From assembly GCF_003626645.1 (NCBI RefSeq), contig NZ_RBAM01000005.1:434001-498000 (forward strand): 64,000 nucleotides of DNA, read 5' to 3'. The position numbers were made by a program, and so were the translations under genes. This document shows positions 33,948 through 43,276 of this stretch, piece by piece (position 1 is the stretch's first letter; each line of letters opens with the position of its first letter). Source of the stretch: Streptomyces klenkii. GTDB taxonomy: Bacteria > Actinomycetota > Actinomycetes > Streptomycetales > Streptomycetaceae. The notes under the pieces were generated by a model. That model was not told where the DNA came from. It saw only the letters and a program-made list of their open reading frames with translations, and searched no databases.

Positions 33948-34613
33948 GTGCACATTGTGATCATGGGCTGCGGGCGCGTGGGCTCGGCCCTCGCCCAGAC
34001 CCTTGAGAAGCAGGGTCACACGGTCGCCGTGATCGACCAGGACCCGACGGCCTTCCGCCGCCTGGGCTCCGGGTTCGGCGGCCGCCGCGTGACCGGCGTC
34101 GGCTTCGACCAGGACACCCTGCGCGAGGCGGGCATCGAGGAGGCGGGCGCGTTCGCGGCCGTCAGCAGCGGTGACAACTCCAACATCATCGCGGCCCGGG
34201 TGGCCCGCGAGATGTTCGGCGTCGAGAACGTGGCCGCGCGGATCTACGACCCGCGGCGCGCCGAGGTCTACCAGCGCCTCGGCATCCCCACCGTGGCGAC
34301 CGTCCGCTGGACGGCCGACCAGATGCTGCGGCGGCTGCTGCCGTCCGGCGCGGAGCCGCTGTGGCGCGACCCGAGCGGCGGCGTGCAGCTCGCCGAGGTC
34401 CCGGCGTCCGAGGCCTGGGTCGGCCACAAGATCAGCAAGCTCCAGGAGGAGACCGGCGTGCGGGTGGCGTTCCTCACCCGGCTGGGTGAAGCGATGCTGC
34501 CGACGTCCTCGACGGTGTTGCAGGAAGGCGATCTGGTGCACGTGATGATGCGCACCGACGAGGTCGAGAAGGTCGAAGCGGCGTTCTCGCACGGCCCCGA
34601 GGAGGCGCACTGA
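33948..34613 (+). CDS. trkA: TrkA-type potassium uptake regulatory protein (first of pair)
   Basis: The 221-residue protein has a TrkA-N (RCK) domain with the NAD-binding motif MGCGRVGSALAQTLEKQGHTV and a C-terminal TrkA-C domain (GHKISKLQEETGVRVAFLTR ... STVLQEGDLVHVMM). RCK proteins sit on the cytoplasmic face of Trk/Ktr channels and gate them with bound nucleotides. GTG 33948 agrees with the family N-terminus. Its stop and the start of the next trkA gene share one base, giving a coupled pair like CeoB/CeoC of mycobacteria. No TrkH/TrkG channel gene is in the window. Confidence 0.9.
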   Translation: MHIVIMGCGRVGSALAQTLEKQGHTVAVIDQDPTAFRRLGSGFGGRRVTGVGFDQDTLREAGIEEAGAFAAVSSGDNSNIIAARVAREMFGVENVAARIYDPRRAEVYQRLGIPTVATVRWTADQMLRRLLPSGAEPLWRDPSGGVQLAEVPASEAWVGHKISKLQEETGVRVAFLTRLGEAMLPTSSTVLQEGDLVHVMMRTDEVEKVEAAFSHGPEEAH

Positions 34614-35281
34614 TGAGGGTCGCCATTGCCGGTGCCGGTGCCGTCGGCCGCTCCATCGCGGGCGAGCTGCTGGAGAACGGCCACGAGGTACTGCTCGTCG
34701 ACAAGGCCCCGACCGCCATCTCGGTCGAGCGGGTGCCGCTCGCGGAGTGGCTGCTGGCCGACGCCTGCGAGATCACCTCGCTGGACGAGGCGGCGCTCCA
34801 GCGCTGCAACGTGGTCATCGCCGCCACGGGTGACGACAAGGTCAACCTGGTCGTCTCGCTGCTGGCCAAGACCGAGTACGGGGTGCCCCGGGTCGTGGCC
34901 CGGGTCAACAACCCCAAGAACGAGTGGCTGTTCAACGAGTCCTGGGGCGTCGACGTGGCCGTGTCCACGCCGCGCCTGATGTCCGCGCTGGTCGAGGAGG
35001 CCGTGAGCGTCGGCGACCTGGTGCGGCTCATGCGCTTCAGCCAGGGCGACGCGAACCTGGTCGAGCTGACGCTGCCGCCCGAGTCGGCCCTGGCCGGCAC
35101 CCGCGTCGGCGACGTGGACTGGCCGGACGACACCTCGCTGGTCACGATCATCCGCGGCACCCGCGTGCTCACCCCCAGCCGGGAGGACGTGCTGGAGGCC
35201 GGCGACGAGCTGCTGTTCGTGGCCGCACCGGCGCGCGAGGAGCAGCTGGAGGTCCTGCTGTCGGCGACGCGCGAGGCCTAG
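34613..35281 (+). CDS. trkA: TrkA-type potassium uptake regulatory protein (second of pair)
   Basis: The 222-residue protein has an RCK fold with GAGAVGRSIAGELLENGHEVLLVD and the C-terminal TrkA-C domain (LAGTRVGDVDWPDDTSLVTIIRG ... VLEAGDELLFVAAP). It starts directly at the stop of the first trkA gene and probably forms a hetero-oligomer with it. A strong terminator follows 23 bases downstream. Confidence 0.9.
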   Translation: MRVAIAGAGAVGRSIAGELLENGHEVLLVDKAPTAISVERVPLAEWLLADACEITSLDEAALQRCNVVIAATGDDKVNLVVSLLAKTEYGVPRVVARVNNPKNEWLFNESWGVDVAVSTPRLMSALVEEAVSVGDLVRLMRFSQGDANLVELTLPPESALAGTRVGDVDWPDDTSLVTIIRGTRVLTPSREDVLEAGDELLFVAAPAREEQLEVLLSATREA

Positions 35282-35303
35282 CCCCGCGCCGTACCGTACG
35301 ACG

Positions 35304-35341
35304 ACGCCGGGCGGGCTCGGGATTCCGAGCCCGCCCGGCGT
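35304..35341. terminator. Strong hairpin between convergent trkA and DUF3159 genes
   Basis: A 17-bp perfect stem (35304-35320 with 35325-35341) with a four-base GATT loop is followed by TTCGTGTT. It lies between two convergent stops and probably serves both. Confidence 0.85.
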
Positions 35342-35392
35342 TTCGTGTTGTACGGGTCATACGGGGGAAGCTAGCTGCTTGTACGGAGGGCG

Positions 35393-36139
35393 CTAGCTGA
35401 GGGCCTTGCTGTTCTCCGCGCCTTCGGCGCGCTCCGCGGCCTCGGCCGCCTCCGCCGCCTCCATCTCCGCGATCACGTCGATCGGCGGCGGCGCCTTGGC
35501 CAGGAAGATCCAGGTCAGGTAGACCGACAGCAGCATCGGCGGGATGCCGAGGGCCACCTTCACCCAGCCGAGCTCGGTCGCGTCGCCCCACCAGTACAGC
35601 GGGAAGAGGATCGCCGACTTCGCCAGCAGGATCAGGCCCCAGGCCCAGCTCGCCTTGGTGTAGGCCACCTTGCGGCCGGGGTTGCGGGTGCGCCAGGAGA
35701 GGTTCTCCTTGAACACCGGGCCCAGGATCAGCCCGAGCAGCGGATAGCCCGCCAGCGACGTGACGATGTACGCCACGGCCAGGCCCAGGGTGTAGAGCAT
35801 GCCCGGCAGGTGGAAGTTCTTGGCGTCGCCGGTCATCATCGCGAAGACCGCGCCGATGGCGACCCCGAAGACGCCGCTGAAGGCGTGCTTGACGGTGTCC
35901 TTGCGCAGCAGCCGGGCCACGCCCATCAGCAGCGACAGGCCCAGCGCGGCGATGGCCGCGGTGTGGATGTCCCGCTGGGCGGTGAAGATCGCCACGAAGA
36001 CCAGGCCCGGCACGGTCGTCTCGACCATGCCCCGCACCCCGCCGAAGGCCTCGAACAGGGCCGCTTTGGTGGCCGCCGACGCGTCGGCGTCACCGCCCGT
36101 TCCCTGCTGGTCAACGATCGGCTTGTCGAGAGACGTCAC
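35393..36139 (-). CDS. DUF3159 multi-pass membrane protein
   Basis: The 248-residue protein begins near a GGVRGMVETTVPGLVFVAIFTA segment and has five to six hydrophobic helices, including AIAALGLSLLMGVARLL and LYTLGLAVAYIVTSLAGYPLLGLILGPVF, with an acidic Glu/Ala-rich C-terminal tail. This is the actinobacterial DUF3159 family, of unknown function. GTG 36139 follows GGAG inside the end of the OB-fold gene, four bases after its stop, so the two are co-expressed. Confidence 0.85.
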   Translation of the reverse strand: MTSLDKPIVDQQGTGGDADASAATKAALFEAFGGVRGMVETTVPGLVFVAIFTAQRDIHTAAIAALGLSLLMGVARLLRKDTVKHAFSGVFGVAIGAVFAMMTGDAKNFHLPGMLYTLGLAVAYIVTSLAGYPLLGLILGPVFKENLSWRTRNPGRKVAYTKASWAWGLILLAKSAILFPLYWWGDATELGWVKVALGIPPMLLSVYLTWIFLAKAPPPIDVIAEMEAAEAAEAAERAEGAENSKALS

Positions 36140-36142
36140 CCG

Positions 36143-36541
36143 CTACTCCTGTCCGAGCGGTCGGAGTTCGTACTTGGGATTGAACAGCACCCGGCGGCCG
36201 CGGCTCATCGAGATCCGGCCGGAGGCGATCAGCTTACGGCCGGGCTCTATGCCGACGATGGAACGCCGGCCGAGCCACACGACGTCGAGCGCGGCCGAGC
36301 CGTCGAACAGCTCGGCCTCCAGAGCGGGGACTCCGGCGCGCGGACGCAGAGTGACGGTCCGCAGCGTACCGGTGACCTTGACTATCTGGCGGTCGTCGCA
36401 GTCGCATATCCGCGTGCAGCCCGCGGCCTCCGTGTCCTGCTGCAGCTCCGCGTCGTGCAGCTCCTCCTGGGAGGTTGACAGCCGGTCGAGCATCCGGCGG
36501 AAACGGCCGGTCGGCTTCTCGGAACGGGGTACGGCACTCAT
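36143..36541 (-). CDS. OB-fold nucleic acid-binding domain protein
   Basis: The 132-residue protein contains an OB-fold-like beta core (IVKVTGTLRTVTLRPRAGVP, LEAELFDGSAALDVVWLGRR, RKLIASGRISMSRGRRVLFNP). It is the short conserved actinobacterial protein usually placed before DUF3159. ATG 36541 is chosen by homology; the longer frame is a GC-driven extension. The molecular role is not known; RNA or DNA binding is inferred from the fold. Confidence 0.8.
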   Translation of the reverse strand: MSAVPRSEKPTGRFRRMLDRLSTSQEELHDAELQQDTEAAGCTRICDCDDRQIVKVTGTLRTVTLRPRAGVPALEAELFDGSAALDVVWLGRRSIVGIEPGRKLIASGRISMSRGRRVLFNPKYELRPLGQE

Positions 36542-36605
36542 GAACCCAGCGTACCGGCAGCGACATGGGGCGCCGTTGGGTCCGGGGTCCGGGGCGGAGC
36601 CCCGG

Positions 36606-37295
36606 TCACATTTCGAACCGGTAACCCATCCCCGGCTCCGTGATGAAGTGCTTCGGGTGCGAAGGGTCACGTTCCAGCTTGCGCCGCAGCTGGGCCATGT
36701 ACACCCGCAGGTAGTTCGTCTCCGTGCCGTACGAGGGCCCCCAGACCTCCTGGAGCAGCTGCTTCTGACTGACGAGACGTCCCGTATTGCGGACCAGGAC
36801 CTCCAGCAGGTGCCACTCCGTCGGCGTCAGCCGCACGTCCCGCCCCTCGCGGTTGACCTTCTTCGCCGCGAGGTCGACCGTGAAGACCTCCGTCTCGACG
36901 ATCGCGTCGTCCCCCGCGGCCGCGGGCCCCGTCGGCTCCGCGCGCCGCACCGCGGCCCGCAGCCGGGCCAGCAGCTCGTCCATGCCGAACGGCTTGGTGA
37001 CGTAGTCGTCGGCGCCGGCGTCCAGCGCCTCGACCTTCTCGTCGGAGGTGTGGCGGGCCGAGAGCACCAGGATCGGGACCCGGGTCCAGCCCCGCAGCCC
37101 CTTGATCACCTCGACGCCGTCCATGTCAGGCAGGCCGAGGTCGAGGATGACCACGTCGGGGTGGCGGGCGGCGGCGAGCTGGAGCGCGGTCGCGCCGTCG
37201 GGCGCGGCGTCGACCTCGTACTTCCGCGCCTTGAGGTTGATCACGAGGGCGCGGACGATCTGCGGCTCGTCATCCACCACGAGCACCCGGTTCAT
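36606..37295 (-). CDS. kdpE: KdpE-like OmpR-family response regulator
   Basis: The 229-residue protein has a receiver domain (VLVVDDEPQIVRAL, phosphoacceptor Asp in VILDLGLPDMDG, LSARHTSDEKVEALDAGADDYVTKPF) and an OmpR-type winged helix (LTPTEWHLLEVLVRN ... NYLRVYMAQLRRKLERDP ... TEPGMGYRFEM). Immediately downstream of kdpD on the same strand, it is its partner. It should activate the kdpFABC operon at low potassium or high osmolarity. The kdpFABC genes lie about 6 kb away rather than adjacent. Confidence 0.93.
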   Translation of the reverse strand: MNRVLVVDDEPQIVRALVINLKARKYEVDAAPDGATALQLAAARHPDVVILDLGLPDMDGVEVIKGLRGWTRVPILVLSARHTSDEKVEALDAGADDYVTKPFGMDELLARLRAAVRRAEPTGPAAAGDDAIVETEVFTVDLAAKKVNREGRDVRLTPTEWHLLEVLVRNTGRLVSQKQLLQEVWGPSYGTETNYLRVYMAQLRRKLERDPSHPKHFITEPGMGYRFEM

Positions 37296-37380
37296 CGGTA
37301 TCCACCTCTGCTGGTCGTGCGGGCCCGTCCACGGGGCCCGGGGTCGGGGACTGCTGGTCTGTCGGTGTGCCGGGGAGGCC

Positions 37381-39933
37381 TCACGTGGTGGCCTGCGCCG
37401 GGAGGTCCCCGCGGACGGGGGCGACCCCCGCGGCGGCCCGCAAGGTGAGCACCATGGTCATGCCGCCGCCGGGCGTGTCCTCGGCGGCGAGGGTGCCGCC
37501 CATGGCCTCGGCGAAGCCGCGGGCGACGGCCAGGCCGAGGCCCACGCCGGCGCCCCGCGGCGCGTCCCCGTAGCGCTGGAAGGGCTCGAAGATGCGGTCC
37601 TTGGCGCTGTCGGGAACGCCGGGGCCGCGGTCGGCCACCCGGACCTCCACCCGGTCGCCCAGGGCGCTGGCGGCCACGTGGACGGGCGTCCCGCCGGGGC
37701 TGTACTTGACGGCGTTCTCGACGACGTTGGCGACGCTGCGCTCCAGCAGGCCCGGGTCGACGGCGACCATCGGCAGCGACTCGGGGATGTCGAGGGTGAC
37801 GCTGCCCTCGGGGACGCCGCCCAGGGCCATGGGCACGACCTCGTCCAGGTCGATCTCCCGGATCAGCGGGGTGACCGTGCCGGTCTGGAGCCGCGACATG
37901 TCGAGGAGGTTGCCGACGAGGTGGTCGAGGCGGTCGGCGCCGTCCTCGATGCTCGCCAGCAGCTCGGCCTCGTCCTCCTCGGACCAGGCGACGTCGTCCG
38001 AGCGCAGGGACGTCACCGCGGCCTTGATCGCGGCGAGCGGGGTGCGCAGGTCGTGGCTGACGGCGGCGAGCAGGGCGACGCGGATGCGGTTGCCCTCGTC
38101 CAGGCGGCGGGCCCGCTCGGCCTCGCCGACCAGCCGCTGCCGGTCCAGGACGACGGCGGCCTGCGCGGCGAAGGCGGCGAGCACGCGGCGGTCCTCGGCG
38201 GGCAGGACGCGGCCGGAGAGGGCGAGCGCCATGTTGTCGCCGACGGGCATGTCGACGTCGGCGTCCTCGGGCCGCAGCAGGGGCTTGCCCGAGCTGGTCA
38301 CGACGCTGGCCGCGCAGGTCCACGGGTCGACCTCGCTGGCGCGCTCCAGCAGGGCCACGGACTCCATCGCGAAGGTCTCCCGGACCCGCTCCAGCAGCGC
38401 GTCCAGGCTGGTGTCGCCGCGCAGGACGCTGCCGGCCAGGAAGGAGAGGATCTCGGACTCGGCGCGCAGCCGGGCCGCCTGGTGGGTGCGGCGCGCGGCC
38501 ACGTCCACCACGGACGCCACGGAGACCGCGACGAAGACGAAGATCGTGATGGCGACGATGTTCTTGGGGTCGGTGATCGTCCAGCGGTGCAGGGGCTCGA
38601 CGAAGAAGTAGTTCAGCAGCAGCGAGCCGAAGGCCGCGGACGCGAGGGACGGCAGCAGGCCGCCGAGGAGGGCCGCGGCCACCGTCATGCACAGGAACAG
38701 CAGCATGTCGTTGGCGAGGCCGAGGTCCGGGTCGATGTGCGTCAGCAGCAGGCTGAGCAGGGCGGGCCCGCCCAGGCCGACGAGCCAGCCCGCGACGATG
38801 CGGCCGCGGCCCAGGCGGGCGCCGCGCGCGACCGGCAGGCCGCGGCCCTTGGCGGCCTCCTCGTGCGTGACGATGTGCACGTCGAGGTCGGGCCCGGAGT
38901 CGCGGGCCACGGTCTGGCCCACGCCGGGGCCGAAGATGTACTGCCAGGTCTTGCGCCGGCTGGAGCCGAGCACGATCTGGGTGGCGTTCACGCCACGGGC
39001 GAACTCCAGCAGCGAGGCGGGCACGTCGTCCCCGATCACGTGGTGGAAGGTGCCGCCGAGGTCCTCGACCAGGGTGCGCTGGACGGCCAGCTCCTTCGGC
39101 GACGCCGAGGTGAGCCCGTCGCTGCGGGCGATGTAGACGGCGAGGATCTCGCTGCCGGAGCCCTTGGCGGCCATGCGCGCCGCGCGGCGGATCAGGGTGC
39201 GGCCCTCGGGGCCGCCGGTGAGGCCCACGACGATGCGCTCGCGGGCGTGCCAGATGGTGGAGACGCTGTGCTCGGTGCGGTACTGGCGCAGGTACTCGTC
39301 GACGCGGTCGGCCGTCCACAGCAGCGCGAGCTCGCGCAGCGCGGTCAGGTTGCCGGGCCGGAAGTAGTTGGAGAGGGCCGCGTCGACCTTGTCGGGCTTG
39401 TAGATGTTGCCGTGCGCCATGCGGCGGCGCAGCGCCTGCGGCGACATGTCGACCAGCTCTATCTGGTCGGCGCGGCGCACCACCTCGTCGGGCACGGTCT
39501 CCTGCTGCCGCACGCCCGTGATCGACTCGACGACGTCGCCGAGGGACTCCAGGTGCTGGATGTTGACCGTGGAGACGACGTCGACGCCCGCCTGGAGCAG
39601 CTCCTCGACGTCCTGCCAGCGCTTGGTGTTGCGCGAGCCGGGCACGTTGGTGTGGGCGAGCTCGTCGACGAGGACGACGGCGGGGCGGCGGGCGAGGACG
39701 GCGTCGATGTCCATCTCGGTGAAGACCGTCCCGCGGTAGGCGATCTCCCTGCGGGGCACCTCCTCCAGCCCGTGCAGCATCACCTCGGTGCGCGGCCGGC
39801 CGTGGTGCTCGACGAAGCCGACCACGGCGTCCGTGCCGCGCTCCACGCGGCGGTGGGCCTCGGAGAGCATCGCGTACGTCTTGCCGACGCCCGGTGCCGC
39901 GCCGAGGTAGATCCGAAGCTTGCCGCGTCCCAT
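37381..39933 (-). CDS. kdpD: KdpD-like osmosensitive potassium sensor kinase
   Basis: The 850-residue kinase has the N-terminal KdpD domain with Walker A GAAPGVGKTYAML, DELAHTNVPGSRN and TVNIQHLESL. A universal-stress-like domain follows (GSSRRKTWQYIFGPG), then four transmembrane helices, a GAF-like region (ESVALLERASEVDPW) and the histidine kinase core (VSHDLRTPLAAIKAAV with His, VVENAVKYSPGG, DRGPGVPD, GVGLGLAVARGF). ATG 39933 fits the family start MGRGKLRIYLG. It signals to the kdpE product encoded 85 bases downstream. Confidence 0.93.
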   Translation of the reverse strand: MGRGKLRIYLGAAPGVGKTYAMLSEAHRRVERGTDAVVGFVEHHGRPRTEVMLHGLEEVPRREIAYRGTVFTEMDIDAVLARRPAVVLVDELAHTNVPGSRNTKRWQDVEELLQAGVDVVSTVNIQHLESLGDVVESITGVRQQETVPDEVVRRADQIELVDMSPQALRRRMAHGNIYKPDKVDAALSNYFRPGNLTALRELALLWTADRVDEYLRQYRTEHSVSTIWHARERIVVGLTGGPEGRTLIRRAARMAAKGSGSEILAVYIARSDGLTSASPKELAVQRTLVEDLGGTFHHVIGDDVPASLLEFARGVNATQIVLGSSRRKTWQYIFGPGVGQTVARDSGPDLDVHIVTHEEAAKGRGLPVARGARLGRGRIVAGWLVGLGGPALLSLLLTHIDPDLGLANDMLLFLCMTVAAALLGGLLPSLASAAFGSLLLNYFFVEPLHRWTITDPKNIVAITIFVFVAVSVASVVDVAARRTHQAARLRAESEILSFLAGSVLRGDTSLDALLERVRETFAMESVALLERASEVDPWTCAASVVTSSGKPLLRPEDADVDMPVGDNMALALSGRVLPAEDRRVLAAFAAQAAVVLDRQRLVGEAERARRLDEGNRIRVALLAAVSHDLRTPLAAIKAAVTSLRSDDVAWSEEDEAELLASIEDGADRLDHLVGNLLDMSRLQTGTVTPLIREIDLDEVVPMALGGVPEGSVTLDIPESLPMVAVDPGLLERSVANVVENAVKYSPGGTPVHVAASALGDRVEVRVADRGPGVPDSAKDRIFEPFQRYGDAPRGAGVGLGLAVARGFAEAMGGTLAAEDTPGGGMTMVLTLRAAAGVAPVRGDLPAQATT

Positions 39934-40143
39934 GGCCCCATTGTCTTTCACGCTCCGCGGTGGTGTCCGGCCGGTTCGTGACGGCCGGCAGTGCCGATGT
40001 GCCCGCACTGCCGCGTACGGCCGACCTTACGGCCAAAGTTCTGGACATATGGGGCACCCGGGGGTGCCGGGCGCGGTATTGACGCAGCTCTGACGCCGTA
40101 TGCCGTGTCCTTCGCGGACCGCGTACGGCGGCATGATGGCCGT

Positions 40144-40680
40144 ATGACCGACATCCGCACGGCCCACACCTCCGATCTGACCGGTAAGGAACTCTCCGCG
40201 GTCCGCGCCCTCGTGAACGAAGCGTTCGAAGGGGACTTCTCCGACGACGACTGGGACCACACCGTGGGCGGCATGCACGCCCTCGCGTGGGAGGACGGCG
40301 AGCTCATAGGCCACGGCTCGCTCGTGCAGCGGCGGCTCCTGCACGGCGGGCGCGCGCTGCGCACCGGCTACGTGGAGGCCGTCGCCGTCCGCGCGGACCG
40401 GCGCCGGCAGGGCGTGGCCTCGGCCGTGATGGCCGCGCTGGAGCGGGTTCTGCGGGACGGGGCGTACGAGGTGGGCGCGCTGGGCGCGGCGGACGAGGCG
40501 GTCCCGCTGTACGAGGGCCGCGGCTGGCAGCTGTGGCGCGGCCCGTCGTCGGTGCTCGCACCGACGGGCCTGCGGCGCACGGAGGAGGAGGACGGCTGCA
40601 TCTACGTCCTCCCGCTCGGGGCGGCGCTGGACCTGGACGGCGCGGTGGCGTGCGACTGGCGTCCGGGGGACGTGTGGTAG
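40144..40680 (+). CDS. AAC(2')-I-like GNAT aminoglycoside acetyltransferase
   Basis: The 178-residue protein resembles mycobacterial AAC(2')-Ic throughout: FEGDFSDDDWDHTVGGMHAL, GHGSLVQRRLLHGGRALRTGYVEAVAVRADRR, YEVGALGAADEAVPLYEGRGW, SSVLAPTGLRRT and a CDWRPGDVW C-terminus. AAC(2')-I enzymes acetylate the 2' amine of gentamicin- and kanamycin-type aminoglycosides with acetyl-CoA. Chromosomal copies in actinobacteria may be housekeeping enzymes with resistance as a side effect. It is divergent from kdpD. Confidence 0.85.
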   Translation: MTDIRTAHTSDLTGKELSAVRALVNEAFEGDFSDDDWDHTVGGMHALAWEDGELIGHGSLVQRRLLHGGRALRTGYVEAVAVRADRRRQGVASAVMAALERVLRDGAYEVGALGAADEAVPLYEGRGWQLWRGPSSVLAPTGLRRTEEEDGCIYVLPLGAALDLDGAVACDWRPGDVW

Positions 40681-40753
40681 CCCCGACGTCCCCCGCCGAC
40701 AGGCGCGTCACCGGTCCGGAGCCCCGGGCCCTTCGCCGGGGCCGAGCCCCGCT

Positions 40754-41030
40754 CCCCGCCGCAACGGCGACCAGCCACACGTGCGCAACCCGGCGGTGCC
40801 CAACCGGCCCCAGGCCGCCGGGCACCGCCGGACACGCCCGTAGGGGCTGATCACCGCCGCGGCGGAAGACAGGGGCGGGCCCCACCCCTACCACCAGCCG
40901 GGCCGGCACCCCTCCCCCGCCGCAACGGCGCGCAACCACATGGCCGCAACCCGGCGGTGCCGAACCGGCCCCAGGCCGCCGGGCACCGCCGGACACGCCC
41001 GTAGGGGCTGATCACCGCCGCGGCGGAAGG
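40754..41030. repeat. Two-copy intergenic repeat, 161-base spacing, each with a hairpin
   Basis: Segments 40754-40868 and 40915-41029 repeat in direct orientation; the last 85 bases differ at one position. Each contains facing arms around 40790-40831 and 40951-40992 (12-bp perfect stem in the first, 11 bp in the second). They occupy the gene-free stretch 40681-41134 between convergent genes and probably act as terminators. The CCGCCGCAACGGCG block resembles dispersed Streptomyces intergenic elements. Confidence 0.75.
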
Positions 41031-41134
41031 TGCGTCGCCGGGCCGGCGGCTCGCCCTTGGGGCGCCGGCCCGCCGGCTGCGCCGGGCGCGGGCCCCGGGG
41101 CGTGGTCGCCCCGGAAGTCAGCGCGGCCGACGCG

Positions 41135-43045
41135 TCAGCGAGGCCTCGGAACCGGGCGGCGGCCCAGGAGGTCGGCCAGGCCCTGGCGGGTCGCGGCGAC
41201 GAGGACGCGGTCCTGGCGCCGCAGCACGTAGTCGCCGGGCAGATCCCGTAGCAGGACCGTCTGCCGCCCGGACGCGTCCGGCCGCACCATGGTCAGCCCG
41301 AGCACCCGCCACGCCCCCGGCGCGAACGCGTCCGCGGCGGCGCGCCCCTCCAGCCCCGCGTGCCCCACGACCTCGATCGCGGCGATGAGGACGACGCTCC
41401 GCTCCACCGGCACCGCCCCCAGGATCTGACGCCCTATCATCGCGCTGGCGAAGGCCGGGGCGACCAGGAACGAGACGCTGCGGCTGCGCGTCCACGCCCG
41501 CGGGTACGTGTCGCGCAGGGTGCGGTAGACGGCCTTGGCGAAGCGGTCGTCGTAGAGCCGCATGACCACGCGGACGTCGGGCTTGACGGCCCGCGCGTAC
41601 AGCGCGGCCTCCAGGTTGGTGATGTCGCTGCTGGTCAGCGCCATGAGCGTGCCGCTCTGGCCGATCTTGGCGGCCTCCAGGACGCCTTCCTCGGTGACGT
41701 CGCCGATGATCGTGGGCACGCGCAGGGAACGGGCGACCGCGACACCGCGCGCCTGCGGGTCGCGCTCGACGCAGACGACGGGGATGCCGAGCTCGCGCAG
41801 CCGGGCCAGCACACGGGTGCCGATCTTGCCGAGCCCGAGCAGCACCACGTGCCCGGAGAGGCCGCGCCGCGGGCGCCGCAGCGTGGAGGCGGAGCGGAAG
41901 GTGCCGAGGCCTTCCAGGGCGGCGGCCACGAGCAGGGGGAGCAGCAGCAGTCCGGTGAAGCCGGAGAGGAGCTGGAGGATCTGCCGGCCGTGGCCCTCGT
42001 GGATCGCGGGGTCGTTGATCGCGAAGAGGTCGAGCAGCGACAGGTAGACGGCGTGCGTCGGGTTGTTGCTGCTGACGCTCCAGGACGCGACGGCCAGCCC
42101 GCACACGGCGGCGATCAGCAGCCCGAGGGCCCAGCGCAGGCGCCGGGAGAAGAACGAGCCGAGCGGCAGGCCGCGGACGGTGGGCCGGCTCGGCGGCACG
42201 GACGGCACGTCCATCGGCACCGCCTCCAGGACGACCCGGGAGCGCCCCTCCGCGCCCGGCGGCGGCACGGCGCCGGGCAGCAGCAGGGGCCCGTCGGCCT
42301 CGGGACCGTAGGCGTCGGCGGGCCGCTGGGCCGGGGCGAGCAGGGCGACGGTGCACAGCTCCTGCGGCCGCCCGGGGGCGTCCGCCAGGGGCGGCCGCTC
42401 GGCGGCTCTCAGGAGCCTGCTGCCGACGTCGAAGACCCGGCTGTGCCCGGAGACGGCGGCGGTGACGAGGACGGGGGCGGCGGTGTCCGCGTCCGACAGG
42501 ACGGTGGTGGTGGCGTCGGTGACGGGCTCGGCGTCCGACGTGGCGGCGGCCAGCAGGGCGGCCTGGTCGAGGACTTCCTCCAGGTGCTGGCCGAGCCGCC
42601 GGTTGTAGAGGCGGATGACGAGCCGGACGCGCGGGTTGAGGCGGCGGGCGAGCAGGGCCGCCTGGACGTTGGTCTCGTCGTCGTCGTAGACGAGGGCGAG
42701 CGCGGTGGCGTGGGCCACCCCCGCCTCGGCGAACGCCTCCTCGCCGGGCTCGGCCGCCTCCACGACCCGTACGAGGCCACTGCCGGCGGGGGCGGTGCCG
42801 TTGCGGTCGGGGGCGCCGGCGCGGCCGACGACTCCGGTGACACGCCCGAACAGGGCCGCGGCGCGGCCGACCATGGGCGCGGGGCGCCGCCGGGCCTCGC
42901 GCGCCGGCGGCAGGACGACGGTGACGCGCTCGCCGTACACGCCGGAGAGCTCGGCGGCGAGCCGGTGCACGAGCCCGTCGTCACCGCACACCACCATGTG
43001 CGGTGCGTCCGGCGTGACTTGGGGCTGCTGGTTCAGTGTGGCCAC
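41135..43045 (-). CDS. Large TrkA-N domain membrane protein (ion-channel regulatory type)
   Basis: The 636-residue protein has an N-terminal NAD-binding half (HMVVCGDDGLVHRLAAELSG ... VYDDDETNVQAALLARRLNP), two hydrophobic segments in the middle (LRWALGLLIAAVCGLAVASW and LLSGFTGLLLLPLLVAAAL) and a second complete TrkA-N domain (HVVLLGLGKIGTRVLARLRELG ... MALTSSDITNLEAALYAR). The layout resembles Castor/Pollux-type or RCK-linked cation-channel proteins, with a short loop (NDPAIHEGHGRQILQ) between the segments. Potassium relevance is inferred from neighbours on both sides. GTG 43045 is chosen because it sits at the domain start. Confidence 0.75.
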   Translation of the reverse strand: MATLNQQPQVTPDAPHMVVCGDDGLVHRLAAELSGVYGERVTVVLPPAREARRRPAPMVGRAAALFGRVTGVVGRAGAPDRNGTAPAGSGLVRVVEAAEPGEEAFAEAGVAHATALALVYDDDETNVQAALLARRLNPRVRLVIRLYNRRLGQHLEEVLDQAALLAAATSDAEPVTDATTTVLSDADTAAPVLVTAAVSGHSRVFDVGSRLLRAAERPPLADAPGRPQELCTVALLAPAQRPADAYGPEADGPLLLPGAVPPPGAEGRSRVVLEAVPMDVPSVPPSRPTVRGLPLGSFFSRRLRWALGLLIAAVCGLAVASWSVSSNNPTHAVYLSLLDLFAINDPAIHEGHGRQILQLLSGFTGLLLLPLLVAAALEGLGTFRSASTLRRPRRGLSGHVVLLGLGKIGTRVLARLRELGIPVVCVERDPQARGVAVARSLRVPTIIGDVTEEGVLEAAKIGQSGTLMALTSSDITNLEAALYARAVKPDVRVVMRLYDDRFAKAVYRTLRDTYPRAWTRSRSVSFLVAPAFASAMIGRQILGAVPVERSVVLIAAIEVVGHAGLEGRAAADAFAPGAWRVLGLTMVRPDASGRQTVLLRDLPGDYVLRRQDRVLVAATRQGLADLLGRRPVPRPR

Positions 43046-43221
43046 ACCGTCAGCCTGCCCTGCGCCGGTCGAACATTCACCGGAATTGGTACGGAGATAC
43101 GGGGCATACCGGATCGGCGGGGCCGGAGCACAACCCTCCACCCCCGGAACCCGCCCCTCCACGGACCGCGCTCCGGAGCGCACGCCCGCCGCGTCTCCGG
43201 AGCACCCGCCCGCCACGCACC

Positions 43222-43256
43222 GCGGCCCGCCCTCTCACAAGGAGAGGGCGGGCCGC
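43222..43256 (-). terminator. Strong terminator after kdpC
   Basis: A 14-bp perfect stem (43222-43235 with 43243-43256) with a seven-base loop lies 20 bases past the kdpC stop and ends the leftward kdp operon. Confidence 0.85.
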
Positions 43257-43276
43257 ATGTCAGTTCGCGCCGGGTG

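Noticed and set aside
37048..39981. 977-codon + strand frame opposite kdpD
   Set aside because: Antisense shadow; kdpD on the minus strand has all kinase motifs.
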